A DNA stretch of 64,000 nt, taken from Corynebacterium kefirresidentii (GTDB lineage: Bacteria > Actinomycetota > Actinomycetes > Mycobacteriales > Mycobacteriaceae). Positions 63,615 through 64,000 of this stretch are shown piece by piece. The stretch covers positions 434,001-498,000 of the forward strand of contig NGUZ01000001.1 in assembly GCA_002154655.1 (NCBI GenBank). Reading direction: 5' to 3'. The position numbers and the translations under genes are program-made. Every line of letters begins with the position of its first letter. Within the stretch, counting starts at the first letter, position 1. The notes under the pieces were generated by a model. The model saw nothing but the letters and a program-made list of their open reading frames with translations. It made no database searches and was not told the origin of the DNA.

Positions 63615-64000
63615 ATGTCTACTCTGGAAATTAAGAACCTCCACGCCCAGGTGCTGCCGACGGAAGAAGGCGGCGAGCCGAAGGAAATTCTCAAGGGCGT
63701 CAACCTGACCATCAACTCTGGCGAGATTCACGCCATCATGGGCCCGAACGGCTCCGGCAAGTCCACCTTGTCCTACACCATCGCCGGCCACCCAAAGTAT
63801 GAGGTTACCGAGGGCGAGGTGCTGCTTGACGGCGAAAACCTACTGGACATGCCCGTCGATGAGCGCGCTCGTGCCGGCCTTTTCCTGGCCATGCAGTACC
63901 CCACTGAGGTCCCAGGCGTAAAGGTCTCCCAGTTCATGCGTTCCGCCGTCACCTCCATCCGTGGTGAGGCACCGAAGCTGCGTGAATGGAATAAGGAGCT
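63615..64000 (+). CDS. sufC: Fe-S assembly ATPase SufC (5' part, runs off window)
   Basis: The first 128 codons of the ABC-type ATPase of the SUF complex. Walker A is GPNGSGKST (43-51). The SufC-specific [14 protein letters not shown] region surrounds the Q-loop. Signature and Walker B motifs lie beyond the right edge. GAAGGAAA precedes the ATG. sufS and sufU homologues would be expected next, by analogy with other actinobacteria. Confidence 0.94.
   Translation, partial: MSTLEIKNLHAQVLPTEEGGEPKEILKGVNLTINSGEIHAIMGPNGSGKSTLSYTIAGHPKYEVTEGEVLLDGENLLDMPVDERARAGLFLAMQYPTEVPGVKVSQFMRSAVTSIRGEAPKLREWNKE

Overview
The window is a chromosomal segment of a Corynebacterium-type actinomycete. The evidence is the gene set and order: pyrR-pyrB-pyrC-carA-carB-pyrF, then mIHF-gmk-rpoZ-coaBC-metK-priA; uvrC-rapZ-yvcK-whiA-(lldP)-gap-pgk-tpiA-secG; tkt-tal-zwf-opcA-pgl; ctaB/ctaA; and sufR-sufB-sufD-sufC beside the lipomannan mannosyltransferase mptB. 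A TAGAC-N6-GTCTA box of the corynebacterial McbR type in front of metK supports this. No species is claimed.

Region 1 (about 1-11100) is accessory DNA. It holds an 85-residue orphan protein, a membrane-anchored secreted protein, gene debris that includes a broken S-adenosylmethionine synthetase, and one defence operon on the minus strand. That operon encodes a single-polypeptide (type ISP) restriction-modification enzyme, an McrB-like AAA+ GTPase and an McrC-like nuclease. A degenerate IS256-family transposase lies between the operon and the conserved chromosome. Within the type ISP gene, the part that should carry target recognition is much richer in A+T than the catalytic parts on either side, which looks like a swapped specificity cassette.

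Region 2 (about 11100-27820) starts with a sugar-epimerase-like protein. The de novo pyrimidine operon follows, headed by a predicted PyrR-binding RNA hairpin that covers the pyrR ribosome site. Next come mIHF, guanylate kinase, RNA polymerase omega, CoaBC, MetK, a PriA that has lost its helicase motifs, and peptide deformylase.

Region 3 (27893-40350) is one dense plus-strand run: fmt-rsmB-rpe-ribD-ribE-ribBA-ribH-PH protein-uvrC-rapZ-yvcK-whiA. It combines translation initiation, rRNA methylation, riboflavin synthesis, excision repair and envelope/division regulators. A strong two-way terminator closes it.

Region 4 (40480-53006) is central carbon metabolism. An L-lactate permease is divergent from the lower-glycolysis operon gap-pgk-tpiA, followed by secG. 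On the minus strand lie the pentose-phosphate genes tkt-tal-zwf-opcA-pgl. Region 5 (53317-58252) has heme O/heme A synthesis (ctaB, ctaA), a quinone oxidoreductase and an ABC exporter pair. Region 6 (58259-64000) has mptB and the Fe-S assembly operon sufRBDC, which runs off the right edge inside sufC. No tRNA, rRNA or CRISPR array was seen.
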